From assembly GCA_046349915.1 (NCBI GenBank), contig JAXMBL010000003.1, forward strand, positions 124,001 to 188,000: a stretch of DNA of 64,000 bases, in the 5' to 3' direction. Below are positions 1 through 9,218 of this stretch, in pieces. This stretch comes from CAIXSC01 sp046349915 (GTDB lineage: Bacteria; Planctomycetota; Planctomycetia; Pirellulales; Pirellulaceae). Every line of letters begins with the position of its first letter. Within the stretch, counting starts at the first letter, position 1. The notes under the pieces are model-generated. The model was given only the letters and a program-made list of their open reading frames with translations, had not been told where the DNA came from and made no database searches. The translations under genes were made by a program, and so were the position numbers.

Positions 1-3000
1 GCAGGTTATTGTGACGCACGCCTTCCACTCGCAGCCAGGCATTCGACGCCGTGCGGGCTCGAGCGACCGCGGCCGCCGCCGTCCCGTCACGCACTCCCCG
101 GCTGACAGCGTCGGCAGACAGCGGCGCCTTCAAGTCGAGTGTCACTCGGCGGTTTGTCGGCACAGTGATCGCCTTCGAGCCATCCAAGTAAGGACCCGTC
201 ACCGACCCAGGACGCCGCGGCAGTTCACTAGGCGCTCCCTCGGCCACAATGTTGCCGCCCAATTTCCCGGCGCCGGGACCGAAGTCGCACAAGTAATCGC
301 ATTCCGCGATCACATCCCGGTCGTGTTCGACCACAATCAGCGTATTGCCGAGATCTCGGAGTTTATGCAGTGCTCCCAGCAAACGGCGATTGTCGCGCGG
401 ATGCAAGCCGATGGTCGGCTCGTCCAGCACGTAGAGGACGCCGCAGAGGCCGCTGCCGAGTTGGCTGGCGAGCCGAATCCGTTGAGCCTCGCCATTCGAG
501 AGCGTCGCCGCCGCCCGCGACAAACTAAGGTACTCGAGCCCCACATCGACCAGAAACTCGACGCGATTCTGGATCTCGCGGAGCAACTCGCCCGCGATCT
601 TGCGATCGCGCGTGGTGAGTTTCCAGCCACGCAGCGTCTGCTGGAGTTCGCCCAGCGGCATGCGGCATAGTTGGTCCATGGTCAGCCCGCGGAATCGAGC
701 CGACCCGGCGTCGTCACGCAGTCGGCTTCCTCCACATGTCGAACATTCGACTTCGGCGACCAGTTGCTCGAGTTTGCCGCGCAAGGTCGGCGACAAGTGC
801 GATGCTTCCTCGAGCGCTGGATAAAGTCCCTTGAATTGGAAACGAAACGAGACGGGACCTTCCACCTGAAACCACTGCTCGCCACAACCATGCAGTAATG
901 CTCGCCGAGCTCGTGTGCCGAGTTTTTCGAACGGCACATCTAGCGGCAACGCGGCGCCTCGCGACAAGGCGCTCAACATGGCCTTGGCGACTGGCTGTTC
1001 GAGCGAGGGCCAAAGCAAGAGTGCGCCGTCGGCGAGCGTCATCTTGGGATCGCGCACGAGCGCCGTGGGATTGGCGCCTCGTTGAGTGCCGAGGCCCTCG
1101 CAACCGGGGCACCAACCCAAGGGTGTATTGAACGAGAAACTATGCGGCGACAACGGTTCGAAGCTGCGCCCGCATTGGTGACACGCCAGATGTTGACTGT
1201 GGGTCACGGTTTCCCATTGAGGTTCGGGCAAATCCTCGTTCTGGTAGGCGACCACAAGCACGCCTTTGCCTAACGCAAGCGTCTTCTCGGCGCTGTCGGC
1301 GATGCGCGATCGCGCTTGGGGCGACACAATCACTCGATCGACCACCACTTCGACTTTGTGTTGACGACGACGGTCAATCTCGGGCGGTTTTTCGAGCGAA
1401 TGGGTGACGCCGTCGACTCGCACGCGGATATATCCAGTCGTCCGCAATTCCTCCCATAAGGCGTCATACTTCTCGCCCACTTCGACGGCGATCGGCGCCA
1501 TCAGGTACATGCGAGTGCCAAGGGGAAGGGCCATCAGTTTTTCGATCACTTGGTCGGCTGTCTGCGTACCGACTTCCAGTTCACACTGAGGGCAATGCGG
1601 AATTCCCAGTCGAGCAATCAGCACTCGCAGATAGTCGTAAATCTCGGTGACCGTGCCGACCGTCGAACGAGGCGTGTGTCCCAGATTCTTCTGCTCAATG
1701 GCAATCGCCGGCGAGAGGCCCTCGATATGATCGAGTTGCGGTTTTTGCATTTGAGCGACGAATTGACGAGCGTACGCGCTCAAGCTTTCGACGTAACGAC
1801 GTTGGCCTTCCGCATAGATCGTGTCCATGGCGAGCGAGCTTTTGCCCGAGCCGCTAGGGCCGCAGAAGACGGTCATCTTGTCGCGTTCGATCCGGACGTC
1901 GACTCCGCGCAGGTTGTGTTGTCGAGCGCCGCGAACGGTGAGTTCCTGGCAAAGGAACGGCGTCGCGCCGGAAGCCGCGGCGCTCGCCGACTGCCCGCCC
2001 GTAGCTTTAGCGTCGAGTGTATTGGCGTCGAGTGGTTTGGATTTGCGACGAGCGAGTGACGGTACTGGCTCCACGACAGTCGATGACTTCTTGCCAGCGC
2101 CTTTCCGACCGGGCTTGGCGGGCGTGGCAGCCTCTGCGGGACCTGCGAGCGACGCGGTCTTGGCCGCTTCGTCCGCCAGCAGTTTGGCGAGCGCTCGGCC
2201 GGTCGGCGATAGCAGATGTTTGGCGACTTCCTCGGGGGTTCCCTGAGCGACAATCTGGCCGCCGCCCGCTCCTCCCTCGGGGCCTAGATCAATGATCCAG
2301 TCGGCCGTCTTGATGACATCCAGATTATGCTCGACCACCAACACCGTGTTCCCCGCGTTGACGAAGTCGTGCAACACTTTCAGGAGCAACTGAATGTCGG
2401 CAAAATGCAATCCAGTCGTTGGTTCGTCGAGCAGGTAGAGGGTTTGGCCGGTGCTTTTCTTGACCAGTTCGCGGGCCAGCTTGATGCGTTGGGCCTCGCC
2501 GCCCGAGAGCGTGGGCGAGGGCTGACCGAGCTTGAGATAATCGAGGCCCACGTCGTGCAACGTCTGTAGCTTGTGGCGAACCTGCGGCACGTTCTCGAAC
2601 AACCGCAACGCTTGCTGCACGTCCATTTCCAGGACGTCCGTGATCGACTTGTCCTTGAAGCGAACTTGCAGCGTTTCGCGATTGAATCGATGGCCCTCGC
2701 ACACGGGGCAGGTGACCCAGACATCGGCCAGGAAGTCCATTTCCAACTTGTTCGAGCCGTTCCCCTCGCACGCTTCGCAGCGCCCGCCCGACACGTTGAA
2801 GCTGAAGCGACCAGGCTTGTAGCCGCGGCGTTTCGCATCAGGCAACTGGGCGAATAGATCGCGAATATCGTCGAAGACCTTGATGTAGGTCGCCGGGTTG
2901 CTGCGCGGAGTTCGACCGATGGGCGATTGATCGATATCGATCAGCTTGTCGAGGTGCTGCAAGCCAGTGATGGCGGTGTGTTTTCCCGGATTGCCCTCGC

Positions 3001-5158
3001 CGTGATTCAAGTCGCGATGAAGTGCTTCGACCAGAACATCGTTCACCAGGGAGCTCTTGCCCGAGCCGGATACGCCGGTTACGCAGACGAAAACTCCCAG
3101 GGGAATCTCGACGTCGATCCCTTGAAGATTATTGTGGGCGGCGCCGGTGATCTTCAGTCGTTTGTCGGAAAGCGGCCGACGCTGCGTCGGCGTCTCGATG
3201 CGTCGTCGGCCCGAGAGGAAGTCGCCCGTCACGCTCCGCGGGCTCGACATCACCTCTTCGGTCGACCCCAAGCCCACAATTTCGCCGCCACGCACTCCGG
3301 GGCCCGGTCCGAAGTCGACGATATGGTCCGAAGCCCGCATCGTGTCTTCGTCATGCTCGACCACAATCACCGTATTTCCCATGTCCCGCAGGCGGTGCAG
3401 GGTTGAGATCAGGCGATCGTTGTCGCGAGGGTGCAGACCGATCGATGGTTCGTCCAGGATGTACAGTACGCCGACCAGTCCCGAACCAATTTGGCTGGCT
3501 AAACGAATTCTCTGCGACTCGCCGCCCGACAGCGTGGGCGCCGTTCGCGCCAGCGTGAGGTAGTCGAGTCCGACGTTCAGCAGGAAGCCGAGTCGCGAGC
3601 GGATTTCCTTGAGCACTTCGGCGGCAATCCGCGTGCGCATCTCATCCAGTTGTAGTTCCTGGAAAAACTCGACCGCTTCGCGAATCGACAGATCGCACAC
3701 TTCCGGCAGCGAACGCGAGCCAAGTCCCGTGAACCGCGGATTCGCCGTGGACACTCGCACCGACCGCGCTTGCGGATTGAGCCGTTGGCCGCGGCAATCC
3801 GGGCACTGAGCGTGCGTCATGTACTTTTCGAGCTGAGCCTGGAGCGGCTTGCTCTTCACCGACCGGTATTTCTCGAGAAACTCAGGCACCACCCCGCCGA
3901 ACCGGCCGCCATACTTGATCGGCGTGTCACCGCCGCGCCAGGTGAACGTAATGTGCTCGGCGCCCGTCCCCCACAGCCAGAACTGTTGCAAGGACTCGTC
4001 GAGCCGCTCCCAGGGGGACTCGAGCATCGTCCCTTCCTTGATCTCCAGCTTCCGCTCCATCGTGTCGGCCACGCCTTGATAGATGTGGCGGCGCCATCGA
4101 CCAAGTTCTTTCCAGGAACCAATCAGCTCGAAGCACCCGTCTTTGAAGCTCAAACGCGGATTCGGAACCAGCAACTCGGGGGCGAACGAGAACATGGTGC
4201 CGAGCCCGTCGCAGGTCCGGCACATTCCCTGCGGACTGTTGAAGCTGAACAGTTGCGGCGTCGGCGTTTCGAAACTCAAGCCGCACGGCGAGCAGGCGTA
4301 GGAGCTGGAGAATACGATATCGCGTCCCACGGGCGCTCCCGTGGGCATCTCTAGCGATGCGTCTGCGCGATCTGGTTCCTCCATAGGCACGGAGGCGGAG
4401 GCGCCTCGTCGCGGACGCTCGCGACCCGACAACTGTTCACCATCGACCGCGGCGATCAAGACGCCCTGGCCGACTTTCAACGCCAGCTCCACGGCTTCGG
4501 ACAAACGTGGACGTAGGTCCGGTTTGATGACAAGCCGGTCGATCACCACCTCGATGTTGTGACGCATCTGCCGGTCAAGCTTGAGGTCGTCGGTCAGGGG
4601 GACGATCTTGCCATCCACCCGAGCTCGCACGAATCCCTGCTTCAGCAAGTCGGCGAACAGATCGCGATGCTCGCCCTTCTGTCCCCGAATCAACGGGGCC
4701 AACAGCGAGAATCGCGTGTTGGCCGGCAGTTGCAAAATGCCTTCCAGAATCTGTTCGCGAGTTTGAGCCGTAATGGGGCGGCCGCACTGAGGGCAAAACC
4801 CATGGCCCACTCGAGCGAAGAGAACTCGCAGGTAGTCGTAAATCTCGGTGACCGTTCCGACCGTCGAGCGAGGATTGTTGCCGGTCGACTTTTGAGAAAT
4901 CGAGATCGACGGGCTGAGACCCGCGATATAGTCGACATCCGGCTTCGGCATCTGTCCGAGAAATTGCCGAGCAAACGTCGAGAGGCTCTCGATGTAGCGT
5001 CGTTGACCCTCGGCGAACAGAGTGTCAAACGCCAACGAGCTCTTTCCCGATCCGCTGACGCCCGTGAGGCAAATCAGCTTGTTGCGGGGAATGACCAGTT
5101 CCACGTCGCGAAGGTTATGTTCGCGAGCACCTTTGATGATGATATCCGATGCTGGCAT
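1..5158 (-). CDS. uvrA: Tandem-duplicated excinuclease ABC subunit A (UvrA-UvrA fusion), partial at left edge
   Basis: UvrA is the damage-sensing ATPase of nucleotide excision repair; it loads UvrB on lesions. From the ATG at 5158 the minus frame is open to the window edge (over 1718 codons), while a normal UvrA has about 950. Copy 1 (residues 1 to about 985) is complete: first Walker A GVSGSGKSS at about 33-41, CxxC zinc modules, signature TLSGGESQRIRL, second Walker A near residue 697, signature TLSGGEAQRIKL and Walker B LLDEPTTGL. A linker of about 80 residues rich in Ala, Lys, Pro and Ser follows. Copy 2 restarts with GARQHNL and Walker A CGPSGSGKSS just after residue 1095, has its own zinc modules, and reaches the start of its second ATPase half (LRVEGVRHNNL) at the edge. 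I read the linker codon by codon and found no stop, so the fusion is in frame. The copy 2 signature is LSNGE instead of LSGGE. The C-terminus lies outside the window. Confidence 0.93.
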   Translation of the reverse strand, partial: MPASDIIIKGAREHNLRDVELVIPRNKLICLTGVSGSGKSSLAFDTLFAEGQRRYIESLSTFARQFLGQMPKPDVDYIAGLSPSISISQKSTGNNPRSTVGTVTEIYDYLRVLFARVGHGFCPQCGRPITAQTREQILEGILQLPANTRFSLLAPLIRGQKGEHRDLFADLLKQGFVRARVDGKIVPLTDDLKLDRQMRHNIEVVIDRLVIKPDLRPRLSEAVELALKVGQGVLIAAVDGEQLSGRERPRRGASASVPMEEPDRADASLEMPTGAPVGRDIVFSSSYACSPCGLSFETPTPQLFSFNSPQGMCRTCDGLGTMFSFAPELLVPNPRLSFKDGCFELIGSWKELGRWRRHIYQGVADTMERKLEIKEGTMLESPWERLDESLQQFWLWGTGAEHITFTWRGGDTPIKYGGRFGGVVPEFLEKYRSVKSKPLQAQLEKYMTHAQCPDCRGQRLNPQARSVRVSTANPRFTGLGSRSLPEVCDLSIREAVEFFQELQLDEMRTRIAAEVLKEIRSRLGFLLNVGLDYLTLARTAPTLSGGESQRIRLASQIGSGLVGVLYILDEPSIGLHPRDNDRLISTLHRLRDMGNTVIVVEHDEDTMRASDHIVDFGPGPGVRGGEIVGLGSTEEVMSSPRSVTGDFLSGRRRIETPTQRRPLSDKRLKITGAAHNNLQGIDVEIPLGVFVCVTGVSGSGKSSLVNDVLVEALHRDLNHGEGNPGKHTAITGLQHLDKLIDIDQSPIGRTPRSNPATYIKVFDDIRDLFAQLPDAKRRGYKPGRFSFNVSGGRCEACEGNGSNKLEMDFLADVWVTCPVCEGHRFNRETLQVRFKDKSITDVLEMDVQQALRLFENVPQVRHKLQTLHDVGLDYLKLGQPSPTLSGGEAQRIKLARELVKKSTGQTLYLLDEPTTGLHFADIQLLLKVLHDFVNAGNTVLVVEHNLDVIKTADWIIDLGPEGGAGGGQIVAQGTPEEVAKHLLSPTGRALAKLLADEAAKTASLAGPAEAATPAKPGRKGAGKKSSTVVEPVPSLARRKSKPLDANTLDAKATGGQSASAAASGATPFLCQELTVRGARQHNLRGVDVRIERDKMTVFCGPSGSGKSSLAMDTIYAEGQRRYVESLSAYARQFVAQMQKPQLDHIEGLSPAIAIEQKNLGHTPRSTVGTVTEIYDYLRVLIARLGIPHCPQCELEVGTQTADQVIEKLMALPLGTRMYLMAPIAVEVGEKYDALWEELRTTGYIRVRVDGVTHSLEKPPEIDRRRQHKVEVVVDRVIVSPQARSRIADSAEKTLALGKGVLVVAYQNEDLPEPQWETVTHSQHLACHQCGRSFEPLSPHSFSFNTPLGWCPGCEGLGTQRGANPTALVRDPKMTLADGALLLWPSLEQPVAKAMLSALSRGAALPLDVPFEKLGTRARRALLHGCGEQWFQVEGPVSFRFQFKGLYPALEEASHLSPTLRGKLEQLVAEVECSTCGGSRLRDDAGSARFRGLTMDQLCRMPLGELQQTLRGWKLTTRDRKIAGELLREIQNRVEFLVDVGLEYLSLSRAAATLSNGEAQRIRLASQLGSGLCGVLYVLDEPTIGLHPRDNRRLLGALHKLRDLGNTLIVVEHDRDVIAECDYLCDFGPGAGKLGGNIVAEGAPSELPRRPGSVTGPYLDGSKAITVPTNRRVTLDLKAPLSADAVSRGVRDGTAAAAVARARTASNAWLRVEGVRHNNL

Positions 5159-5237
5159 GACGGTGCATCGTAGCCGCGCACCTGCCGGTCGGCTAGAATG
5201 CGAGATCTATGATTCGGCGAGAACGCGGGAGAAATTT

Positions 5238-5286
5238 GGTCATTGGTCATTGGTCATTGGTCATTGGTCATTGGTCATTGGTCATT
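5238..5286. repeat. Heptamer tandem repeat, 7 x GGTCATT
   Basis: Seven perfect head-to-tail copies of GGTCATT lie in the gap between the divergent uvrA and aldehyde dehydrogenase genes. A degenerate run of the same heptamer, in the other orientation, occurs at 41507-41551. It is too short in period to be a CRISPR. Confidence 0.95.
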
Positions 5287-5349
5287 GGAGGGGGGGCGTT
5301 TTTTTGGCGGTCCAATCCCTTGAGGTTGAAGGCTAACTCCAAACCCCGA

Positions 5350-5394
5350 CCCCCTAAAGCCTAACCCCCTAAAACCTAACCCCCTAAAACCTAC
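5350..5394. repeat. 15-bp tandem repeat, 3 copies (CCCCCTAAARCCTAM)
   Basis: Three head-to-tail 15-bp units differ at two positions. The last ends 9 bases before the ATG of the aldehyde dehydrogenase gene, so the repeat occupies the place of its leader. No clear Shine-Dalgarno sequence is seen there. Confidence 0.9.
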
Positions 5395-5403
5395 AGCCTA
5401 GCC

Positions 5404-6822
5404 ATGTTTTCTTTGTTTGTTGATGGTCGGTGGGTGGGCTCTGAGAAACGGTTGGAGGTGCGTAATCCGTACGATGGATCGGTGGTCGACGAGGTGAGCG
5501 TGGCGGGGCCGAGCGAGGTCGAGCTTGCGCTGGCGGGGGCGGTGCGGGGCGCCGAGGTGATGCGGCGGATGTCGGCCTACGAGCGGGCGGCCGTCTTGCG
5601 TCGTGCCAGCGAGTTGATGTTGTCGCGAATCAACGAACTCGGGCGACTCATCAGTTTGGAAGAGGGGAAGACGTTGTCGGAGGGGACGTTCGAGGTCACT
5701 CGGGCCGCCGAGACCATGGCGTTGTCCGCCGAGGAAGCTCGACGCTTGACCGGCGAAGTCCTACCGCTAGACGCGGCGCCGGGCGGGAGCGGCAAGCTGG
5801 GGTTTACGCTGCGAGTCCCTTGTGGGGTGGTTCTGGCGTTAACGCCGTTCAATTTTCCTCTCAATCTGGTCTGTCACAAAGTAGGGCCAGCGCTCGCGGC
5901 GGGGAATAGCGTCATTGTGAAGCCTGCGAGCGACACGCCGCTCTCGGCGTTACGTCTCGTCGAGATCCTGCTGGAAGCGGGCTTGCCGCTTCAGGGGATT
6001 GCTTGCGTGGTGGGGCCTGGGGCGGCGGTCGGCGAGACGCTGGCGGCTGATCCGCGAGTGCGGAAGGTGAGTTTCACGGGAAGCGCCGAGGTGGGGCGGC
6101 GATTGTGTGCGGTCGCGGGCATCAAACGCGTCACGCTTGAGTTGGGTTCGAATAGCCCACTCATCGTGTTGGAAGATGCTGATTTGGACCAAGTGGCGGC
6201 GGCGGTGGTCGCGACCGGTTACGGAAACGCGGGTCAAGTCTGTATTTCGACGCAACGAGTGATCGCGGTCGAACCAATCTACGCGGCGCTAACGGAGAAG
6301 CTAGGACGCCATGTCGGGGCGATCCGAACGGGTGATCCTCTATCGCCAGACACTCAAATGGGACCCATGATTCGCGAACGAGATGCGGAGCGAGTGGAGC
6401 AGTGGGTGAAGCAAGCCGTGGACCGTGGGGCTCGAGTGGTTCGCGGCGGCGTCCGCGAAGGAACTCGGTTCGCGCCGACGCTGTTGGCCGACGTGCGGCG
6501 CGACATGCGAGTCAGTTGCGAGGAGTTGTTTGGGCCGGTGGTGGGAGTGGTGCGAGCGAGTGGGATCGGTGAAGCGATCGCGCTGGCGAACGACTCGCGA
6601 TATGGGTTGAGCGCCGGCATTTTTACTCGAGACCTCAACGCGGCTCTGCGCTTCGCTCGTGAAGTGGAGAGCGGAAATCTGCACATTAATTGGGGGCCGG
6701 GTTGGCGAGCCGACTTGATGCCGTACGGCGGCCTGAAGGAAAGCGGCATCGGTAAAGAAGGCCCTCGTTATGCGGTCGCCGAAATGACGGAACTGAAGAC
6801 AGTGGTGATTCATGGGGTCTAG
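5404..6822 (+). CDS. NAD(P)-dependent aldehyde dehydrogenase family protein
   Basis: Oxidises an aldehyde to the acid (or acyl product) with NAD(P)+, probably in the cytoplasm since no signal peptide is seen. The 472-residue length is usual for the ALDH superfamily. Visible landmarks are the Asn of TPFNFP (N150), the cofactor Lys of VKPAS (K173), a FTGS turn (224-227), the general base Glu in ELGSNSP (E246) and the catalytic Cys in GQVCIS (C280). The C-terminal EESGI-type segment appears as LKESGIGKEGPRYAV. The substrate is not readable: the sequence resembles the lactaldehyde / phosphonoacetaldehyde / non-phosphorylating glyceraldehyde-3-phosphate branch, but subfamily assignment is uncertain. 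The start has no obvious Shine-Dalgarno and sits directly behind a tandem repeat. ribBA begins 55 bases downstream on the same strand, possibly by chance. Confidence 0.9.
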   Translation: MFSLFVDGRWVGSEKRLEVRNPYDGSVVDEVSVAGPSEVELALAGAVRGAEVMRRMSAYERAAVLRRASELMLSRINELGRLISLEEGKTLSEGTFEVTRAAETMALSAEEARRLTGEVLPLDAAPGGSGKLGFTLRVPCGVVLALTPFNFPLNLVCHKVGPALAAGNSVIVKPASDTPLSALRLVEILLEAGLPLQGIACVVGPGAAVGETLAADPRVRKVSFTGSAEVGRRLCAVAGIKRVTLELGSNSPLIVLEDADLDQVAAAVVATGYGNAGQVCISTQRVIAVEPIYAALTEKLGRHVGAIRTGDPLSPDTQMGPMIRERDAERVEQWVKQAVDRGARVVRGGVREGTRFAPTLLADVRRDMRVSCEELFGPVVGVVRASGIGEAIALANDSRYGLSAGIFTRDLNAALRFAREVESGNLHINWGPGWRADLMPYGGLKESGIGKEGPRYAVAEMTELKTVVIHGV

Positions 6823-6877
6823 GGTGGTCGACGACCTGCCGAAACGCCGATTACGTTAGAGCATAGGGGGACGTAGA

Positions 6878-8092
6878 GTGACTCGCGGATACTCGACAGT
6901 TTCGGAAGCCGTGGACGCCATTGCGCGGGGTGAAGTAGTCATTGTCGTCGACGCGGCGGATCGCGAAAACGAGGGGGACTATATCTGCGCCGCGGAGAAG
7001 GCGACGGCCGCGAATGTGAACTTTATTCTGAATGGCCGCGGCGAATTCTGCATGCCCGTGCTGCCCGACGTCTGCGAGCGGCTGGAATTGTCGCCGCTCG
7101 TGGACATGAATACGACGCCGCTGGGGACCGGTTTCATGACCCCGGTCGACCACCGGTCTGTGAAAACGGGGATCACCGCCGAGGAGCGAGCGTTGACGGT
7201 GCGGGCCATGATCGATCCAACGACTCGCCCCCGCGATTTCATCCGGCCCGGCCACGTTCATCCGCTGTTGGCGAAAGAAGGGGGAGTGCTGCGGCGAGCA
7301 GGACATACGGAAGCGGCGGTCGACCTGGCTCGAATGGCCGGTTTAGCGCCCGCGGGAGTCATCTGTGAAATTCTCGATTCACAGGGCGACCGCGCGACGC
7401 CCGACCAACTCATGGAACTGGCCCAACTGCATGATTTGCGGATCATCTCCATCGAGCAATTGATCGCGCATCGGCGAGTCAGCGAAAAGTTGGTCTCGCG
7501 CGCCGCGCAGGCTCAGTTGCCCACCAAGTACGGGGATTTCTCGGTCATTGTTTACGACGTGCGTTACGAAACGCAGCAGCCAATCGTGCTGGTGTTGGGC
7601 GACCCGACGTCGAGTCCCGCGCCGCTGGTTCGCTTGCATTCCAGTTGCTTCACCGGCGACTTGGTGGCTTCGCTGCGGTGCGACTGCGGCGATCAGTTCC
7701 AGATGGCGTTGCGGATGATCAGTCAAGAGGGATGTGGAGTCTTGGTCTACCTGCCGCAAGAAGGACGTGGCATCGGCTTGGTCGAGAAGATCAAGGCCTA
7801 TTCACTGCAGGACCGGGGGCTTGATACGGTCGAGGCGAATTTGGCGCTGGGACATAAGGCCGACATGCGCGATTACGGCATCGGCATTCAGATTCTGAAG
7901 GATTTGGGGCTCAGCAAGATTCGACTACTGACCAATAACCCCAAGAAAACGGATGCCTTCATCTACGGCGGATTCAATCTGGCAGTCGTGGATCAAGTCC
8001 CGATCACGCCACCCGTCAACGCGCACAACCTGCATTATCTCGAGACCAAACGCGACAAAATGGGGCACACTCTTCCCGAGGAACTTAAGTAG
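6878..8092 (+). CDS. ribBA: Bifunctional 3,4-dihydroxy-2-butanone-4-phosphate synthase / GTP cyclohydrolase II
   Basis: Catalyses both entry steps of riboflavin synthesis. The N-terminal domain (about 1-205) makes dihydroxybutanone phosphate from ribulose 5-phosphate; the C-terminal domain (about 206-404) opens GTP. The first domain shows the acidic DRENEGD loop near the N-terminus and the RPGHVHPL segment. The second shows the zinc cysteines in SSCFTGD and RCDCGD and the LPQEGRGIGL motif. At 404 residues it matches the fused RibBA form. The start is GTG at 6878, preceded by TAGGGGG at 6864-6870, a good ribosome-binding site. No FMN riboswitch fits in the 55-base gap upstream. Confidence 0.96.
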   Translation: MTRGYSTVSEAVDAIARGEVVIVVDAADRENEGDYICAAEKATAANVNFILNGRGEFCMPVLPDVCERLELSPLVDMNTTPLGTGFMTPVDHRSVKTGITAEERALTVRAMIDPTTRPRDFIRPGHVHPLLAKEGGVLRRAGHTEAAVDLARMAGLAPAGVICEILDSQGDRATPDQLMELAQLHDLRIISIEQLIAHRRVSEKLVSRAAQAQLPTKYGDFSVIVYDVRYETQQPIVLVLGDPTSSPAPLVRLHSSCFTGDLVASLRCDCGDQFQMALRMISQEGCGVLVYLPQEGRGIGLVEKIKAYSLQDRGLDTVEANLALGHKADMRDYGIGIQILKDLGLSKIRLLTNNPKKTDAFIYGGFNLAVVDQVPITPPVNAHNLHYLETKRDKMGHTLPEELK

Positions 8093-8243
8093 CCTGTAGT
8101 TCTTAGGGGTGGGGCGTGGTTGGTGTTTGGGTTGGTGATGGCGGCAAAGCCATAGGTCGCCTGTAGCTTTTCGCGTTCGAGAATGATTTGAAAACGGCGC
8201 CCCCTCGCGCTAGACTAGTGGCTTGTCATACCTAGGAACTGGG

Positions 8244-8270
8244 GTACGACGGACTGGAGGTCCGTCGTAC
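8244..8270. repeat. Dispersed palindrome, copy 1 (single)
   Basis: Perfect 11-bp arms (GTACGACGGAC / GTCCGTCGTAC) around a 5-nt loop, between ribBA and the next gene. It shares its core with 11 other copies in this window, all outside genes. It would fold into a hairpin in RNA from either strand. Confidence 0.95.
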
Positions 8271-8345
8271 ATTGAGACCTGATTGTGACCAACCAATCGA
8301 TGTCTCCTTATCATCTAATAGGGCGTCGCAAGCGGGGGCGGTGGA

Positions 8346-8912
8346 ATGACGGTTCAGTCGGTCGACACGTTGGTGCAGCTGGGGCGTCCTCAGGCAACTC
8401 ATCGCGCGGACCTACAGCGAATTTCCCAGGTCCAGATTCGTTTTTTCGTGCTTGGCCTGATGTATCTGGTCGGCTTCGGCTCACTGACTTTGATGGCGAA
8501 GTTGTTCCAGCAGAGTTTAGGAATGGCGGGACAAACAGGCATCGCGTTTCCTGTCGCGGTCGGCTGTTCGGTGCTCGTGCTGGCCGCAACCGCCGTCGGA
8601 ATCCGGAAACTCTCCCAAGAACGCCGCACGCACGCCATCGTTCACGACAATGGCGTGTACGTCCAGACTTCGGCCAAGGCAAAGGTCGCTCGCTGGGAAG
8701 ACGTCAGTCACATTGATCGAGTTCCCATCAGCAACCCCACGGCACTCGCCGAAGGCTGGTTTCAGTTCTACTTCACGTGGTTGTTGGCAAACCGAAACGA
8801 AGAAAGCTGCCTGATTTCACTCAAGGATGGCTCCAAGGTGCTCGTCCCCAGTCATCTCGAGGATTTCGAGCGGTTAGCAAAATTGCTCGAAGCTCGCTTT
8901 CCAGGCAAATAA
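8346..8912 (+). CDS. Small membrane protein with cytoplasmic PH-like domain, unknown function
   Basis: 188 residues. Two hydrophobic helices are visible, roughly residues 32-52 (FFVLGLMYLVGFGSL) and 65-86 (IAFPVAVGCSVLVLAATAVG), separated by a short polar loop. The C-terminal 95 residues are soluble; segments such as IVHDNGVYV, ARWEDVSHI and SLKDGSKVLVP resemble the strand pattern of bacterial PH-like domains. I do not recognise a named family with certainty. The ATG at 8346 is supported by a G-rich GGGGGCGGTGG tract upstream. The gene stands alone between ribBA and the lipoprotein pair. Confidence 0.75.
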   Translation: MTVQSVDTLVQLGRPQATHRADLQRISQVQIRFFVLGLMYLVGFGSLTLMAKLFQQSLGMAGQTGIAFPVAVGCSVLVLAATAVGIRKLSQERRTHAIVHDNGVYVQTSAKAKVARWEDVSHIDRVPISNPTALAEGWFQFYFTWLLANRNEESCLISLKDGSKVLVPSHLEDFERLAKLLEARFPGK

Positions 8913-9218
8913 GGCTGCCGGGCAGTTGGACGACAAAACTACCAGCAGACCCCAATTGTCGAACAAAGGCGAAGCCGCGGCAGGCGGGTAGGATCGGTGC
9001 TTTAGCGGGAAGGTTGTTACCGAAGAACCCGCTGCTTCTCTATTTTCGCTAGTTCTCTAACTTGCGACTGGGTTTGCTCTCGTTTCGTCCTCGGATTCCA
9101 GGTAACATCGCGCTCGATTGTGGCGGGCATTAGGTGCCGGTCGATGAAGCATTGGGGCTATGCGAGGCCCTCCGCCAAATCAATGACCGTCGCAATCGAA
9201 ACTCGGGAAAGGACTCCC
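8913..9218. other. Intergenic region, no feature recognised
   Basis: 306 bases between the membrane protein and the LpoB-like gene. It presumably holds the promoter of the lipoprotein pair, but I see no convincing -35/-10 pair, repeat or hairpin. An in-frame extension of the downstream gene to 9120 is open but lies before the signal peptide and is not favoured. Confidence 0.5.

Noticed and set aside
11..670. 219-residue open frame on the plus strand inside the UvrA region
   Set aside because: It is a shadow of the minus-strand UvrA gene; its translation is Arg/Gln-rich and shows no domain.
5238..5286. CRISPR array
   Set aside because: The period is 7 bases with no spacers and no cas genes are present, so it is a simple tandem repeat.
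6823..6877. FMN riboswitch before ribBA
   Set aside because: The gap is 55 bases, too short for the known element, and no matching stems are visible.
8285..8716. 143-residue plus-strand frame overlapping the small membrane protein
   Set aside because: It is in another frame of the same region, Arg/Gly-rich, while the frame from 8346 encodes two clear membrane helices.
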